Position numbers and translations under genes: made by a program. From positions 5,270,001 to 5,334,000 of the forward strand of contig CP099650.1 of the NCBI GenBank assembly GCA_024123915.1: 64,000 nt of DNA. Direction: 5' to 3'. The notes under the pieces were generated by a model. The model was not told the DNA's origin. It saw only the letters and a list, made by a program, of their open reading frames with translations, and did no database searches. This stretch comes from Oxalobacteraceae bacterium OTU3CAMAD1 (GTDB lineage: Bacteria > Pseudomonadota > Gammaproteobacteria > Burkholderiales > Burkholderiaceae_D). Below are positions 19,084 through 28,624 of this stretch, one piece after another. Numbering within the stretch: position 1 is the first letter of the stretch; each line of letters begins with the position of its first letter.

Positions 19084-20513
19084 TCACGCGGCGCGAACCT
19101 GCCCAGCAGGTTTCATCCGGCTGGTCAAATACCGGCGCAGGCCGTCGATGTAACTGAACACCACCGGCACCACCAACAACGACAACAACGTCGACGTCAA
19201 CAGGCCGCCGATCACGGCGATCGCCATTGGCTGCCGGAAACTGGCATCCGCCCCCAGGCCCAGCGAGATCGGCAGCATGCCGGCGATCATCGCCACGGTC
19301 GTCATGACGATCGGGCGGGCGCGCTTGTGGCACGCGTCGATCAGGGCATCCAGCACGCCCATTCCACGCTCCTGCATACCGAGCACCGCGTACTCGACAA
19401 GCAAGATCGAGTTCTTGGTCACGATCCCCATCAACATCACCAGGCCGATCATTGACGGCACATCGAGCTCGCTGCCGGCCAGGAGCAGCGCGACGAACGC
19501 ACCGCCCAGCGACAACGGAATCGCCGACAAAATCGTGACCGGCTGCAGGAAGTCGCGGAACAGCAGCACCAGCACGCAAAACATGCACAGCAGGCCGGTG
19601 ACCAGCGCCATGCCGAAGCCCGACGCCAGTTCGTTGGCGGTCTCGGAGTCGCCCTCCTCGATCATCGCCACGCCAGACGGCATGGCGCGCGCGGCCGGCA
19701 GTGCCATCGCCGCCTCCATCGCCTCGCCCAGCGGCATGCCGCCCAGGTCCGCGCTGATGGTGACGTAGCGGCGGCGGTCGTAGCGGTCGATCTGCGACGG
19801 CCCGCTCTCGACGGACAAGGTGGCCACGCTGTCGAGCGGTACCTGCCCGGAACGGCCGTTGACGCGCAGGCTGCCGATGGCGTCGAGGTCGCGCCGCAGC
19901 GACTCGGCCACCTGCACGCGGATGCCGACCTGGCGGTTGTCCAGATTGAGCTTGGCCAGTTGCGAGTCGAAGTCGCCGACGGTCCCAATGCGCACCGTCT
20001 CGCCGATGGCGGCCGTGCTGACGCCAAGTTCGGCGGCGCGCTGCGCATCCGGGCGGACGATGATCTCGGGCCGCTCCAGGCTCGCCGTCGAGCCGATGTT
20101 GACCAGGCTGCCGACGCCGCGCAGTTCGCGCTCGAAGGCTTGCGCGGTCGCTTGCAGCGCCCGGGCGTCGTCGCTGGCGAGGATCAACTCGAATTTTTCA
20201 TCAAGGCCGCCGCCGACGGCAAAGCGCACGCCGGCGACCCGCTCCAGACGCTTTCTGACGGTCGCCTCGATCTCCTGCTGGACCGGCCGTTCGCCGCGCT
20301 CGCCCAGGGCCAAGGTCAAGGTGGCCGTGCGCACGCCGCCGGCGGCGGGATTGTCGGCGTCGCCGGCCGCGCCGACATTGGTGAAGATCGCCGCCACGCC
20401 GGGGATGCCGTCCAGCGCCAGGCGCGTGCGCTCGGCGGCGGCCAGCGTATCGGCCAGCGCGGTGCCGGGCGGCAGTTCAAGGCCGACGGTTGTGTAGCCG
20501 CGATCGGCGGCCG
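19084..20513 (-). pseudogene. RND efflux permease, C-terminal half only
   Basis: About 476 codons encode the second half of an RND pump: the periplasmic porter part from PAADRGYTTVGLELPPGTAL, then GIPGVAAIFTNVGAAGD and membrane helices 8-12 (LVTGLLCMFCVLVLLF, MIGLVMLMGIVTKNSILLVE, IAGMLPISLGLG, LSLLVVPVVFSYIDG). A full pump has about 1030-1050 residues, so the N-terminal half is missing. Upstream of about 20513 the sequence is that of the adaptor gene in a different frame, so there is no proper start and no fusion protein. A single deletion of roughly 2.5 kb, removing the end of the adaptor and the start of the pump, explains this. The 3' half itself has no visible stop or frameshift, suggesting a recent event. 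Confidence 0.85.
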
Positions 20514-21032
20514 GCCTTTCAGCGCCTGCATGCGCTGGCGGTTGGTGGCGGCCTGGCGCGCCTCGGCCTCTGCGCGCAGCAGGCCGGCCTGCAATTCGGC
20601 CAGGCCGGCGCGCAAGGTGGCGGCGTCGAAGCGCGCCAGCACCTGCCCATGGCGCACCGCGTCGCCGACGTTGGCGCGCACTTCGAGCAGGCGCAGGCCT
20701 GAACTTTGGGCCCCAAGCACAGCCTCCTGCCATGGTTCGATGGCGCCCGAGGCGTCGAGCGTGGCGTCCCAGTTGGCGCGCGCTACCGGCGCCAGCGTGA
20801 CCGTCATGGCCGGACTGGCCGCTGGCGGGATTGCGACGGCGGCGGGCGCGCGGCCCATGTTGGCGACCGCGATGCCCACCGCCGTCAGGCCCAGCGCAAT
20901 GGCGCCTGCGTACGCGACGACGCCGCGCCCCACCCTGGGCTTGGCCGGTTGAGCTGCGCCGGCTTGAACCGCTGCCGGGGGCGGCGGTGGCGGCACATCG
21001 GCCGGGTCGGGCCGGCTGTCATATAGTTTCAT
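20514..21032 (-). pseudogene. RND periplasmic adaptor (HlyD-type), N-terminal part only
   Basis: The frame starts at the ATG at 21032 (MKLYDSRPDPADVPPPPPP), has a membrane anchor (VVAYAGAIALGLTAVGIAV), the barrel-sandwich half (ASGAIEPWQEAVLGAQ, VRANVGDAVRHGQVLARFD) and the start of the helical hairpin (LLRAEAEARQAATNRQRMQA). Adaptor-like sequence stops near residue 172 of an expected 350-400. Beyond the junction at about 20513 the frame reads 66 unrelated residues through the RND remnant to a stop at 20316. The start overlaps the end of the outer-membrane factor gene by 14 bases, showing the original operon order OMF-adaptor-pump. Confidence 0.82.
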
Positions 21033-22482
21033 TGGGGGTGCTTTCGGAGGTAATCGAGGAATTGCCGCAGGCGAGCACCAACGCGATCCACGCCTGGCCG
21101 CTGTCCTGCACGGCGGCGATGGCGTCGTTCTGCGCCGACGCCAGCAGGCGCCGCGCGTCTTCCAGCACGAACAGGCTGGTGGCGCCGGCGCGCCACATGG
21201 CGTCGGTGGCGTCGAACGTCGCCTGCGCGGCGTCCACGGCTTCGCGGGTGGTGACAAGGCGGGTATCGGCGGACTGTATGGCGGCAAGCGCGTTCTCGAC
21301 GTCGCGGGCGGCGTCGCGCACGGCCCCTTGCAGGGTCGCCAGCGCCAACCGGTAGCGCGCCTGGCCGGCGGCAACGGCGGCGGCGCCACGGCCGCCGTCG
21401 AACAGCGGCATGCTGAAGGCGGGACCGAAGCTCCAGCCGGCCTCGCCCTGGCTGCCGGCGCGCAGCCATTGGCCGGACAAGGCGGCGCCCAGATCGAGGC
21501 GCGGCAGCCGCTCGGCGCGCGCCACGGCGATATCGGCCCAGGCGGCGGCCAATTCGGCCTCGGCCGCCATCACGGCCGGATGCCGCGCCAGCACCGTGGC
21601 CGGCAGCGCCAATTTGACTTTGGGTGCGGCCGGCATCAGCCACTCGGCATAGCGCGGCAAGGCCGGCGAGGCGTTGGCCGCCACCGGCGCCTCCATCAGC
21701 GCGCCAACGCCGGCGGCATCGCGCCCGCTCAGCGCGACCAGGGTATTCAGGTGGCCGCTGCACTGCCGCTGGCGCGTGGCCAGCGTGGTGCGGGCGGCGG
21801 CCAGGCCGGAACGGGCGCGGGCCTCGTCGACCGCCGCCGCCGCGCCGACCGACAGCTTGCGCCGGGTCAGCTCCAGGGTGACCTGGCGCGAGGCGATGTC
21901 GTCGCCCAGCACGGCGTGGGAGAAGCGGCAGCCGCGCAGCGCCAGCACGGCGTCGGCCACCCGCGCCGCCAGCGACAGGCGGGCGGCATCGGCGGCGTTG
22001 CGGGCGTCGAGCCGGTGACGGGCGCTGTCGATGGAACCGCGCACGCGGCCGAACAGGTCGACCTCCCAGCTCAGCGACAGCCCCAATGAGGCGCCGGTGG
22101 CGTAATTCGCCTGGCCGCCGTCGATGACGCGGGCGCGGCTGGCGCCGAGGCTGGCCTGCAGCGCCGGCAGTCGTTGCGCGGCGTTGATGCCGAGATTGGC
22201 GGCGGCCTCGTCGATCCGCGCCAGGGCTTGCGCCAAGGTGGGATTGTCGGCCAGCGCCGCCGGGGTCAGCGTGTCGATGGCGTGGTCGTTGAGCCGGGTC
22301 CACCAGGCTGATTCCGCCGGCGCCAGCGCGACGGCGTCATCGGCGGCGACCGACCATGCGGCGGCGGTCGCCAACTGCGGGGCGACGTGCGGCGGCTGCG
22401 TTGCGCAGCCCGACAGCACCGCGCCGGTCAATATGATCCATGGGCCGGGCACCAGCCGGCCGCCGCTCCTGCTTTTAAACAC
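21019..22482 (-). CDS. NodT-family outer-membrane efflux lipoprotein
   Basis: 487 residues, TolC/OprM-like outer-membrane channel. A lipobox LSGC ends the signal sequence (Cys at about residue 26), followed by two OEP repeats: WWTRLNDHAIDTLTPAALAD...NPTLAQALARID, LGLSLSWEVDLFGRVRG, and the second copy WSFGPAFSMPLFDGGR. It normally docks with an RND adaptor and pump, but both partners next to it are broken, so it may be orphaned or serve another pump. The start is a GTG at 22482 with AGGAG seven bases upstream; a nearer ATG at 22489 is out of frame. Confidence 0.9.
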   Translation of the reverse strand: MFKSRSGGRLVPGPWIILTGAVLSGCATQPPHVAPQLATAAAWSVAADDAVALAPAESAWWTRLNDHAIDTLTPAALADNPTLAQALARIDEAAANLGINAAQRLPALQASLGASRARVIDGGQANYATGASLGLSLSWEVDLFGRVRGSIDSARHRLDARNAADAARLSLAARVADAVLALRGCRFSHAVLGDDIASRQVTLELTRRKLSVGAAAAVDEARARSGLAAARTTLATRQRQCSGHLNTLVALSGRDAAGVGALMEAPVAANASPALPRYAEWLMPAAPKVKLALPATVLARHPAVMAAEAELAAAWADIAVARAERLPRLDLGAALSGQWLRAGSQGEAGWSFGPAFSMPLFDGGRGAAAVAAGQARYRLALATLQGAVRDAARDVENALAAIQSADTRLVTTREAVDAAQATFDATDAMWRAGATSLFVLEDARRLLASAQNDAIAAVQDSGQAWIALVLACGNSSITSESTPNETI

Positions 22483-22625
22483 TGACCATCTCCTATTCGT
22501 TCCCGAGACGCTCCAGACCCTGATGGTGTGGAGACGTCGACGAAACGAATAGTGCCCGGACGTTATTAATAAGTTTTTAGGGTTGTCGTGGCGCTAAAGC
22601 CCGGCCAACCCAAGAAGGCGCCAGG

Positions 22626-23219
22626 TTACCCGCGGCGGCGACGAAGCATTGCCCCGACCATGGCCAAGCCGCCCAACAGCAGCGGCAGGGTTTCAGGCTC
22701 CGGAACGGCGCTGGCACTTGCCACGTTGATGTTGTCGAGTTCATTGAAGGCGCCCGAGCTCAGACGCAGTTCGCTGATGCCGTTCAGGCCCGTGGTCCAG
22801 GTGCCCCAGTCCTGCAGCACGCCGACCTGGCTGCCGTCGGCCGACAGGACGCTATGGTCCGTGTAGTAATCGAAGCTGACCAGGTTGAACTTGCCGCCGC
22901 CGATGCGGGTCAGCGTCACGAAGGAATCCAGCGCATTTTCGAGGCCGTCATGCCAGTTGAAGGTCTGCGGCACATACGTGCCGTCGCCGATGTGGGCCGC
23001 GCCATCGGGCGCGTTCGGCGTGGTCAGGGTCACCAGGAAACCCGACTCCTGGTAGCTCAGGCTTTGACCGTTGGCGCTCATGTTGCCGAGCAGCGCTTCG
23101 CCGTTGCCATAGAATCCGAACTTGGTCAGGCTGTCGAAGGTCAGCACTTCGGCGCCGGCGTGACCAGCCGCCGCGCCGCAACCGAGGACCAGCGCGGCGA
23201 GGATGTTTGTTAACTTCAT
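22626..23219 (-). CDS. PEP-CTERM sorting-domain protein
   Basis: 197 residues: signal peptide MKLTNILAALVLGCGAAAGH (cut near GHAGA-E), a body with a beta-sandwich look (GNMSANGQSLSYQESGFLVT, FNLVSFDYYTD), then VPEPETLPLLLGGLAMVGAM and the basic end RRRRG. The start is the ATG with GGAG six bases upstream, rather than one four codons earlier. It follows the GH74 gene on the same strand across a gap of 80 bases, so the two may be co-transcribed, separated by a GC hairpin. Confidence 0.9.
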   Translation of the reverse strand: MKLTNILAALVLGCGAAAGHAGAEVLTFDSLTKFGFYGNGEALLGNMSANGQSLSYQESGFLVTLTTPNAPDGAAHIGDGTYVPQTFNWHDGLENALDSFVTLTRIGGGKFNLVSFDYYTDHSVLSADGSQVGVLQDWGTWTTGLNGISELRLSSGAFNELDNINVASASAVPEPETLPLLLGGLAMVGAMLRRRRG

Positions 23220-23256
23220 TTTATTCTCCATTTGGGTTGATTCATACAGGTTTGCT

Positions 23257-23284
23257 TGTGCGCGGCCGCGCAGGGCCGCGCACA
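23257..23284. other. strong GC hairpin between the GH74 and PEP-CTERM genes
   Basis: Perfect 11-bp arms TGTGCGCGGCC / GGCCGCGCACA with a 6-base loop, 16 bases after the GH74 stop. No T-run follows, so it is more likely an mRNA-stabilising or processing element than an intrinsic terminator. Confidence 0.5.
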
Positions 23285-23299
23285 GGGGTGATCCGGCGG

Positions 23300-25666
23300 T
23301 CAGTAGCTAAAGAGGACGCCCCGGCCCGCGCCGCTCATGTACAGGCGCCCGGGCACGGTCTGGTCGGCCGCCAGGGTGCCGATACCGCCGTACTGGTGCT
23401 TGTCATCGTTGAAGCGGTTCCAGGTCACGCCACCGTCGTCGGAACGGTACACGCCCCACACGCCGTTGAACACGCCGACCACGTAGATGGAGGCCGAGTA
23501 CTTGGCGCCGGCCGGCGCCTTGCCCAGGGCGATGGAGGTGGCGCCGTACACATCCGGGAAGTCGGACGACTTGCCCCAGATCGGCGCGGTCGCGTTCAGC
23601 CTGGTCCAGGTCGCGCCGGAATCGACCGAGTGCAGGATGCTTTTTCCATCGACGACCCAGATGTCGCCTTCAACGTTGGGATTGACCGCCATCGACGAGA
23701 CGCCAAAGTCGGCGGTCCAGGAATTGGCCGCGAACGTGGTGCTCTCGGTGAAGGTGTGGCCACCGTCGGTGGAGGTGTAGAAATGCGACGTGTCATCCCA
23801 TTTCCGCCACCATGCGCCGCCCGAATCGTAGGCATACACCTTGTTCGGGTTCTTGCGGTCGGCCACCAGGCGATAGGCGCGGTCGATGCCCACCCGTGGC
23901 AGCGCCGGCAGATTGGTGTAGGTCCAGGTCGCGCCGTTGTCGGTCGTGTAGGCCGGCGCCGCATGGGACGGCGCCCAAACGACGTTGCCGGTTTTGGTGA
24001 CCGCAAGGTTGGACGCACCGCTGGTGTTGCCGATCGCGTCCGGATGGTTGGTCGCGAACGCCGTCCAGGTCACGCCCGAATCGGCGGAATAGGCGCCGGC
24101 GGTGGTGTTGTTCCAGGCGGGATTGCCGGTCGTCGCCATGTAGGCCGGATTGGACCAGGCCATGTCGGAGCTGTAGGTATTACCGCCGAACATGCCACGG
24201 GCGGGCATGCGGGTGGGCGCCTTGGTCAGTTCGGTCTGGACGTGCGTGCCGACGTCGCCTGCGCTGCGCAGCAAGGTGTAGGAAGCGCCGGGAGGCGGCG
24301 CCATCAAGGCCAGCGTCGCGGTTTCCTCGATGCCGGCGACATTGTTGGTCCAGGTGGGCTTGGCCGCCGACGCGTTCCGGGTTTCCCAGATGCCCCCGCC
24401 GTGCACATGCAGGATGCGCTCCGGATTGTTCGGGTCGATCTCGACGTCGTCGATCCAACCGGACCAGCCGTCCTGGTCGGCGCCGTGCGGGGCCAGGGTG
24501 GAAATTTCGCGCCACGTGGCGCCGGCATCGTCCGACAATTGCACGATAGGCTGGCCATCCCAGTTGCCCCAGGAATTGGTGACGCCGAGCGCGATGCGGG
24601 TGGTGGCGCCGGTGCCGGAGACCGACAGACCACCCATGCCGTAGTTGAGCCATTGCTCGGTGTCGTACTTCTTCAGCAGGGTCCAGTTGGTGCCGTCGAA
24701 TTTGTACAGCCTTGATGCGCCCTCGGCGCCAGGACCGGTCGCCTTCGTGAAGGCCACGTACATCATGCCGTCCTTGTTGCGCACCATGTGCGGAACGAAG
24801 AAGCCGGCCACGTCGGCAGGGGTGGCGATGCCGGTCCAGGTCGCGCCGCCGTCGGTGGTCTTGTACATGCTGTGGGTCAGCCCTGCCACGCTGCCATAAT
24901 CTTTGCCCACGGCCGTGTAAATGGTCTGCGTGGCGTTGCCGGTGCCCTTGGTATTGGTATCGAAGATCACCTGCTCGACCCCGACCACACCGCTCCAATG
25001 GACGGCTTCGATTTCCTGCTTGCTCATCGTGTGCGTCGCCAGCGACTGTACCTGGTTCCAGGTGCGGCCATAGTCGGTGCTCTTCCACATGCCGCTCGTA
25101 CGCGTGGCGTAGAACAGGATAGCCGGCTTGTTCGGATCGACCATCAGGCGCTCGCCGACGGCGCGGCCCTGGGCGTTGGCGCCCGCCTTGAATGGCAGAT
25201 CGACGTGCTCCCAATTGTCGCCGCGGTCGGTGGAAATGTACAGGCGCGCGTTGCGCTCATCTCCCAGGTACAGGCCGGTGCTCATGTAGACGCGCTTGTC
25301 GTCGTTCGGATCCAGGGCCATGGTCTCGCTGCCTTGGTAGAAGCCGTCGATGGCGCCTAGCATGTCGGTGATCGCCACCCAGGTTTTGGCGGCGGCGTCC
25401 CAGCGGTAGGCGCCGCCGATGTCGGTGCGGGCGTACAGCACGTCCGGGCTGGTCGGATGGAAGATCAGCCCGGGAACGTAGCCGCCGCCGCCGAACTTCA
25501 CACTCGCCCATCGGGCGGGCGCCACCGGCCTGGCCGCCGTCCCCACGACCGTTGTCGCGGCAAACTGGGGCGCCCCCGCCGATCCGGTGCTCTCGCTGCC
25601 GCCGCCGCAGCCGGCCACCAGGGCGGCCATCATGCTGCTGAGCGCGATGATTTGTTTTTTGTTCAT
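23300..25666 (-). CDS. GH74 xyloglucanase-like lipoprotein with Asp-box repeats
   Basis: 788 residues. A lipobox (ALVAGC, Cys at about residue 19) with a Gly/Ser-rich linker predicts a surface- or periplasm-anchored lipoprotein. The rest forms a tandem seven-bladed propeller fold with repeated Asp-box motifs such as STDRGDNWEHV, TTDGGATWTG, SDDAGATWRE, STDGGHTF and SDDGGVTWNR. GH74 features are GGGGYVPGLIFHP, the N-terminal catalytic Asp in ARTDIGGAYRWD, and the second-propeller region WAPSHAAPAYTTDNG. GH74 enzymes hydrolyse beta-1,4-glucan backbones of xyloglucan by inversion. No carbohydrate-binding module is seen. The start ATG at 25666 has GGAG upstream; the open frame runs further 5' without protein-like sequence. 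Confidence 0.9.
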   Translation of the reverse strand: MNKKQIIALSSMMAALVAGCGGGSESTGSAGAPQFAATTVVGTAARPVAPARWASVKFGGGGYVPGLIFHPTSPDVLYARTDIGGAYRWDAAAKTWVAITDMLGAIDGFYQGSETMALDPNDDKRVYMSTGLYLGDERNARLYISTDRGDNWEHVDLPFKAGANAQGRAVGERLMVDPNKPAILFYATRTSGMWKSTDYGRTWNQVQSLATHTMSKQEIEAVHWSGVVGVEQVIFDTNTKGTGNATQTIYTAVGKDYGSVAGLTHSMYKTTDGGATWTGIATPADVAGFFVPHMVRNKDGMMYVAFTKATGPGAEGASRLYKFDGTNWTLLKKYDTEQWLNYGMGGLSVSGTGATTRIALGVTNSWGNWDGQPIVQLSDDAGATWREISTLAPHGADQDGWSGWIDDVEIDPNNPERILHVHGGGIWETRNASAAKPTWTNNVAGIEETATLALMAPPPGASYTLLRSAGDVGTHVQTELTKAPTRMPARGMFGGNTYSSDMAWSNPAYMATTGNPAWNNTTAGAYSADSGVTWTAFATNHPDAIGNTSGASNLAVTKTGNVVWAPSHAAPAYTTDNGATWTYTNLPALPRVGIDRAYRLVADRKNPNKVYAYDSGGAWWRKWDDTSHFYTSTDGGHTFTESTTFAANSWTADFGVSSMAVNPNVEGDIWVVDGKSILHSVDSGATWTRLNATAPIWGKSSDFPDVYGATSIALGKAPAGAKYSASIYVVGVFNGVWGVYRSDDGGVTWNRFNDDKHQYGGIGTLAADQTVPGRLYMSGAGRGVLFSY

Positions 25667-25892
25667 ATCGATCTCCAAGAAAAATGAATCGTGGTTTGCC
25701 GGTAGGCTGCTGCCAGGGATGTGGCGTGGGATATGCGTCCGGCGAATGTACTTATATTGAGAGAACAGCCGATTCATTCTACTTTTGGGGATACACGGCA
25801 ACAATTCGACAATCCATCAAGATCAATTATGAAATTCCTGAATTGCATATCTGCTATCCTGCGGATGTCGATATCATTTTAGAAAGCCTGCG

Positions 25893-26495
25893 ATGTTTAA
25901 ACGCCTGTTTGCGTTTCTTGGCCGCCAACCCGAGCCGGACTACCTCGACGCGGAAGAATACGACGCCGCATTGCTGGCGCAAGCCGCTATTTACAGGGAA
26001 GCGATGGCGGGATTCATGCGGGCGGTTTCGAGCCAGCTGGGCGAGCACGACAGCGCGCGACTCACCAACAATGTGCTGACGCAGCTCGAAAATCACCCCA
26101 ATCCGGTCGGCAAAGACGACGTCGGGGAGCTCTTCCTGGAAGGTGTGTTGGAAGATGACGGCCAGCAGAGTGGCAAGCGGATGCTGATGCACGTCGATTG
26201 GAAAGCCAGCGATGAGATCGACTGGCAGGTCAACGACATGCTGTCGACACGGGGCATCGACGACCAGTGGGAATGGGATTCCGAGGGCAAGACCGTCATG
26301 CAAGGGCTCAAAGTGCTGGCCGAGTGGCTGGCGAAGCACGCCTTGTCGCTGCTGAGCATCGACTTCGGTCACGATGCCTACTACATGCTCATCGTGGACG
26401 ACGCGGTCGCCGCGCAAGCGATCGAGCTTGGCCGGCGCGCGGGCCTGGACGTGGCATCGTTCCAGGACTTCGCGGTTTCCCAGGGCGAGGGCTAG
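25893..26495 (+). CDS. hypothetical protein, DUF6630-like
   Basis: 200 residues, acidic, soluble, no signal peptide. Conserved-looking segments are MLMHVDWKASDEIDWQVNDM and LLSIDFGHDAYYMLIV. The pattern resembles small uncharacterised proteins of the DUF6630 kind, but I am not sure of that assignment. It is divergent from the GH74 gene (227-base gap, A/T-rich, presumably holding both promoters) and convergent with the next gene, so it is a single-gene unit. Confidence 0.7.
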   Translation: MFKRLFAFLGRQPEPDYLDAEEYDAALLAQAAIYREAMAGFMRAVSSQLGEHDSARLTNNVLTQLENHPNPVGKDDVGELFLEGVLEDDGQQSGKRMLMHVDWKASDEIDWQVNDMLSTRGIDDQWEWDSEGKTVMQGLKVLAEWLAKHALSLLSIDFGHDAYYMLIVDDAVAAQAIELGRRAGLDVASFQDFAVSQGEG

Positions 26496-26530
26496 TAGCC
26501 CAATTCGTTCCAGCTACGAGTCCATTCCCA

Positions 26531-27316
26531 TCAAGGCTGCGTGGTGAAACCGGAAGGCTCCAGCATTGGTCGCAAGAACGATTTCGCCGCCGAGATCGCG
26601 CCTTGGCCGCCGCCCGCGACCACGGATTCAAAGTAGTTAAAATCTTTCCTGATTTTTTCTTTCAAATCAGCGGCATAGTCCTTAGGGTACTGCACCTGCT
26701 CCATCAAGGGCAAGCCCTCGTAATGGGCCAACACCTCTTTAAAAAAATTGGTCAGCTTGCCGGTCGAGTTGTATTCCTCCTGCATTCTCGCCACCGCCGT
26801 AATCCGCCAGGTCTGTTCCTGTAGATACGACTCCCGATAGGCGGCATACCTTTCGTTTGCCGTAAATGTTCCCGACTCATCGTAAGCGATCGTCGCCAGT
26901 TGTTCCGACGACATGCCGGCGAAAGGATTGGGCTCGCTGCCGACGTTGTCTTCAAAACTGCCGTTGGCGAACACGGTGGCGGCCTTGGCACGTTCAAGCG
27001 ACGCCGCATCGGTGGCCTTGGGCACCTCCCTGTCGTTGCGCGCCTTGTTCCGCGAGAAGCCGTCGCCGACGATTTGATCGAGCAGCGTGCGCGCCTTGTC
27101 GCCAAGCTCGGTAAAGCTGAGCCCTTTGTTCTTCCCGCTGGAATAGGCCGCGCTTGCCGCCAATTGACTCGCCAGGCTGGAGATTCCGGTAGCTCCCGAT
27201 GGCGTGCTGCCTATATTGTTTTTATTTTCTGCCGCCTTGGCTGCGACACTGCCGTTGAGTGCCGCCTTGTGGTCGCCGACAGCCGCCCGCGAAAGGTTGA
27301 TAGATCCGGTGATCAT
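26531..27316 (-). CDS. hypothetical protein, unknown
   Basis: 261 residues, soluble, no signal peptide. The first 60 residues are low-complexity Ala/Ser/Gly/Asn-rich (AALNGSVAAKAAENKNN), like a flexible N-terminal tail; the rest is helical with many charged residues (YAAYRESYLQEQTWRITAVA). No family is recognised. The G+C content is visibly lower than in adjacent genes, which with the unusual composition hints at horizontal origin or a secreted effector-type protein; this is weak inference. The start follows GAGGG at 27324-27328. Confidence 0.65.
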   Translation of the reverse strand: MITGSINLSRAAVGDHKAALNGSVAAKAAENKNNIGSTPSGATGISSLASQLAASAAYSSGKNKGLSFTELGDKARTLLDQIVGDGFSRNKARNDREVPKATDAASLERAKAATVFANGSFEDNVGSEPNPFAGMSSEQLATIAYDESGTFTANERYAAYRESYLQEQTWRITAVARMQEEYNSTGKLTNFFKEVLAHYEGLPLMEQVQYPKDYAADLKEKIRKDFNYFESVVAGGGQGAISAAKSFLRPMLEPSGFTTQP

Positions 27317-27404
27317 GGCCTCTAACCCTCAAAATGTTGAGATATGGAAATTTCATCTTAACATTTGAAGGTTGCCGAAATATCTCGAATTGTCACACAA
27401 GAGG

Positions 27405-28508
27405 CTACCAGTCCATTTTCGCCCGTATCACGGCGGTCAGCAGCGCGGCGTTGGACTGGTGCTGCGGGATGCGCGGATGCCCGTTGAAGCCGGTGTAGGG
27501 CAGCACCACGGTATCGATACGGGCGTCCTTGTTCTCGTCGCGCATCTGATCGACGGCGGTGCGCACATAGCCCGGCCACTTGGAGCCTGGCCGGACCGCG
27601 TCCATGCTGCCCAGCGCGCAGATGAGGTAGGCCTTGGGGTACTTCGACCGTATCGTCTGGACGAATTTGCGGTACGCGGCGACGCGCTGGGCGTCGTCGG
27701 GCATCGGCAACAGGCGCTTCTCGCGGTCGACCAGCCAGCTGTCGTTCTGGAACAGGTTAATGACGACCACGTCCGGCGTCCACTGCTTGAAATCCCACAC
27801 GGTGTCGTTATTGCCGACGGCGTTCAACTGGTCGTAGAAATCCGGCATGGTGAACGGGAACCAGCTAATCATCACGCCGATGCCGCTTTGCGAGATCAGG
27901 TGCAGCTCGGCGTCCAGCGCGCGCGCCGTGATCGAGGCGTAAGACATGAAGCTGTTCTTGTCTTTGATCAAGTGGTCGGGACCGTCGGCGGGCGACTCGT
28001 TGCCCATGCCGCTGGAGATGGAGTCGCCGAAGAACTCGATGCGCCGCTGTTTGCGCGGTGGCGGCGCCAGCAATTCGCCATCGTCGGCCAGCTCCAGGCC
28101 CTGGAAGACGGTGGCGCCCTCCTCGCCCTCGGAGCGCTTGGTGATCAGAAAGCTGTGACGGCCCGGCGCCAGCTTGTCGGCGATCGGATAGGTCTTGCCG
28201 CCCTTCTCCGCCTGCACCAGCACCGGCCGCGCCAGGTCGCCGTCGATGTAGACATCGAAAAAGTTCTTGCCGAGCTGGTCGTCGAGTTTGATGGCCAGCG
28301 TGGCGCCGGTGAAGTTGCCTGCGATGCTGGTGCCAGGCCAAGAGATCTCCGGCGCGGCGGCGTTGCGCTGGTCGACCCGTCCCGTGTACTGCAAATTGGC
28401 ATTATCGGCGCCAATGCCGACCGTGGCCCAGGCCTGCCCGGCCAGCAGCAACGCGGCGATGACAACGGCGCCGCTGCGGGCGCCGTCTTTAAATCTTGCT
28501 AACATCAT
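27405..28508 (-). CDS. secreted SGNH/GDSL esterase, CE2-like
   Basis: 367 residues with a signal peptide (cut near AWA-T, about residue 29). An N-terminal jelly-roll (AAPEISWPGTSIAGNFTGAT) precedes an SGNH hydrolase domain: the catalytic Ser in IEFFGDSISSGMGNE, an Asn in INLFQNDSW, and the C-terminal His in FNGHPRIPQHQ. This two-domain layout fits carbohydrate esterase family 2, which removes acetyl groups from plant polysaccharides and oligosaccharides. It suits the neighbouring GH74 enzyme because xyloglucan is often acetylated. ATG at 28508 is preceded by GGGGA. Confidence 0.85.
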   Translation of the reverse strand: MMLARFKDGARSGAVVIAALLLAGQAWATVGIGADNANLQYTGRVDQRNAAAPEISWPGTSIAGNFTGATLAIKLDDQLGKNFFDVYIDGDLARPVLVQAEKGGKTYPIADKLAPGRHSFLITKRSEGEEGATVFQGLELADDGELLAPPPRKQRRIEFFGDSISSGMGNESPADGPDHLIKDKNSFMSYASITARALDAELHLISQSGIGVMISWFPFTMPDFYDQLNAVGNNDTVWDFKQWTPDVVVINLFQNDSWLVDREKRLLPMPDDAQRVAAYRKFVQTIRSKYPKAYLICALGSMDAVRPGSKWPGYVRTAVDQMRDENKDARIDTVVLPYTGFNGHPRIPQHQSNAALLTAVIRAKMDW

Positions 28509-28624
28509 ATTCAGTCCCCTTTGCGCTATTGTCGGCGGGGACGCGGCGTTCGGCAATTACGATAATCACCAACGCCGCAAAAGAAAAAACCCAAGCTCGC
28601 TGAAAGACATGGCGCCGTGGCCGC

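Noticed and set aside
19084..21032. A real adaptor-pump fusion protein
   Set aside because: The two parts are in different reading frames at the junction, so no continuous fusion can be translated.
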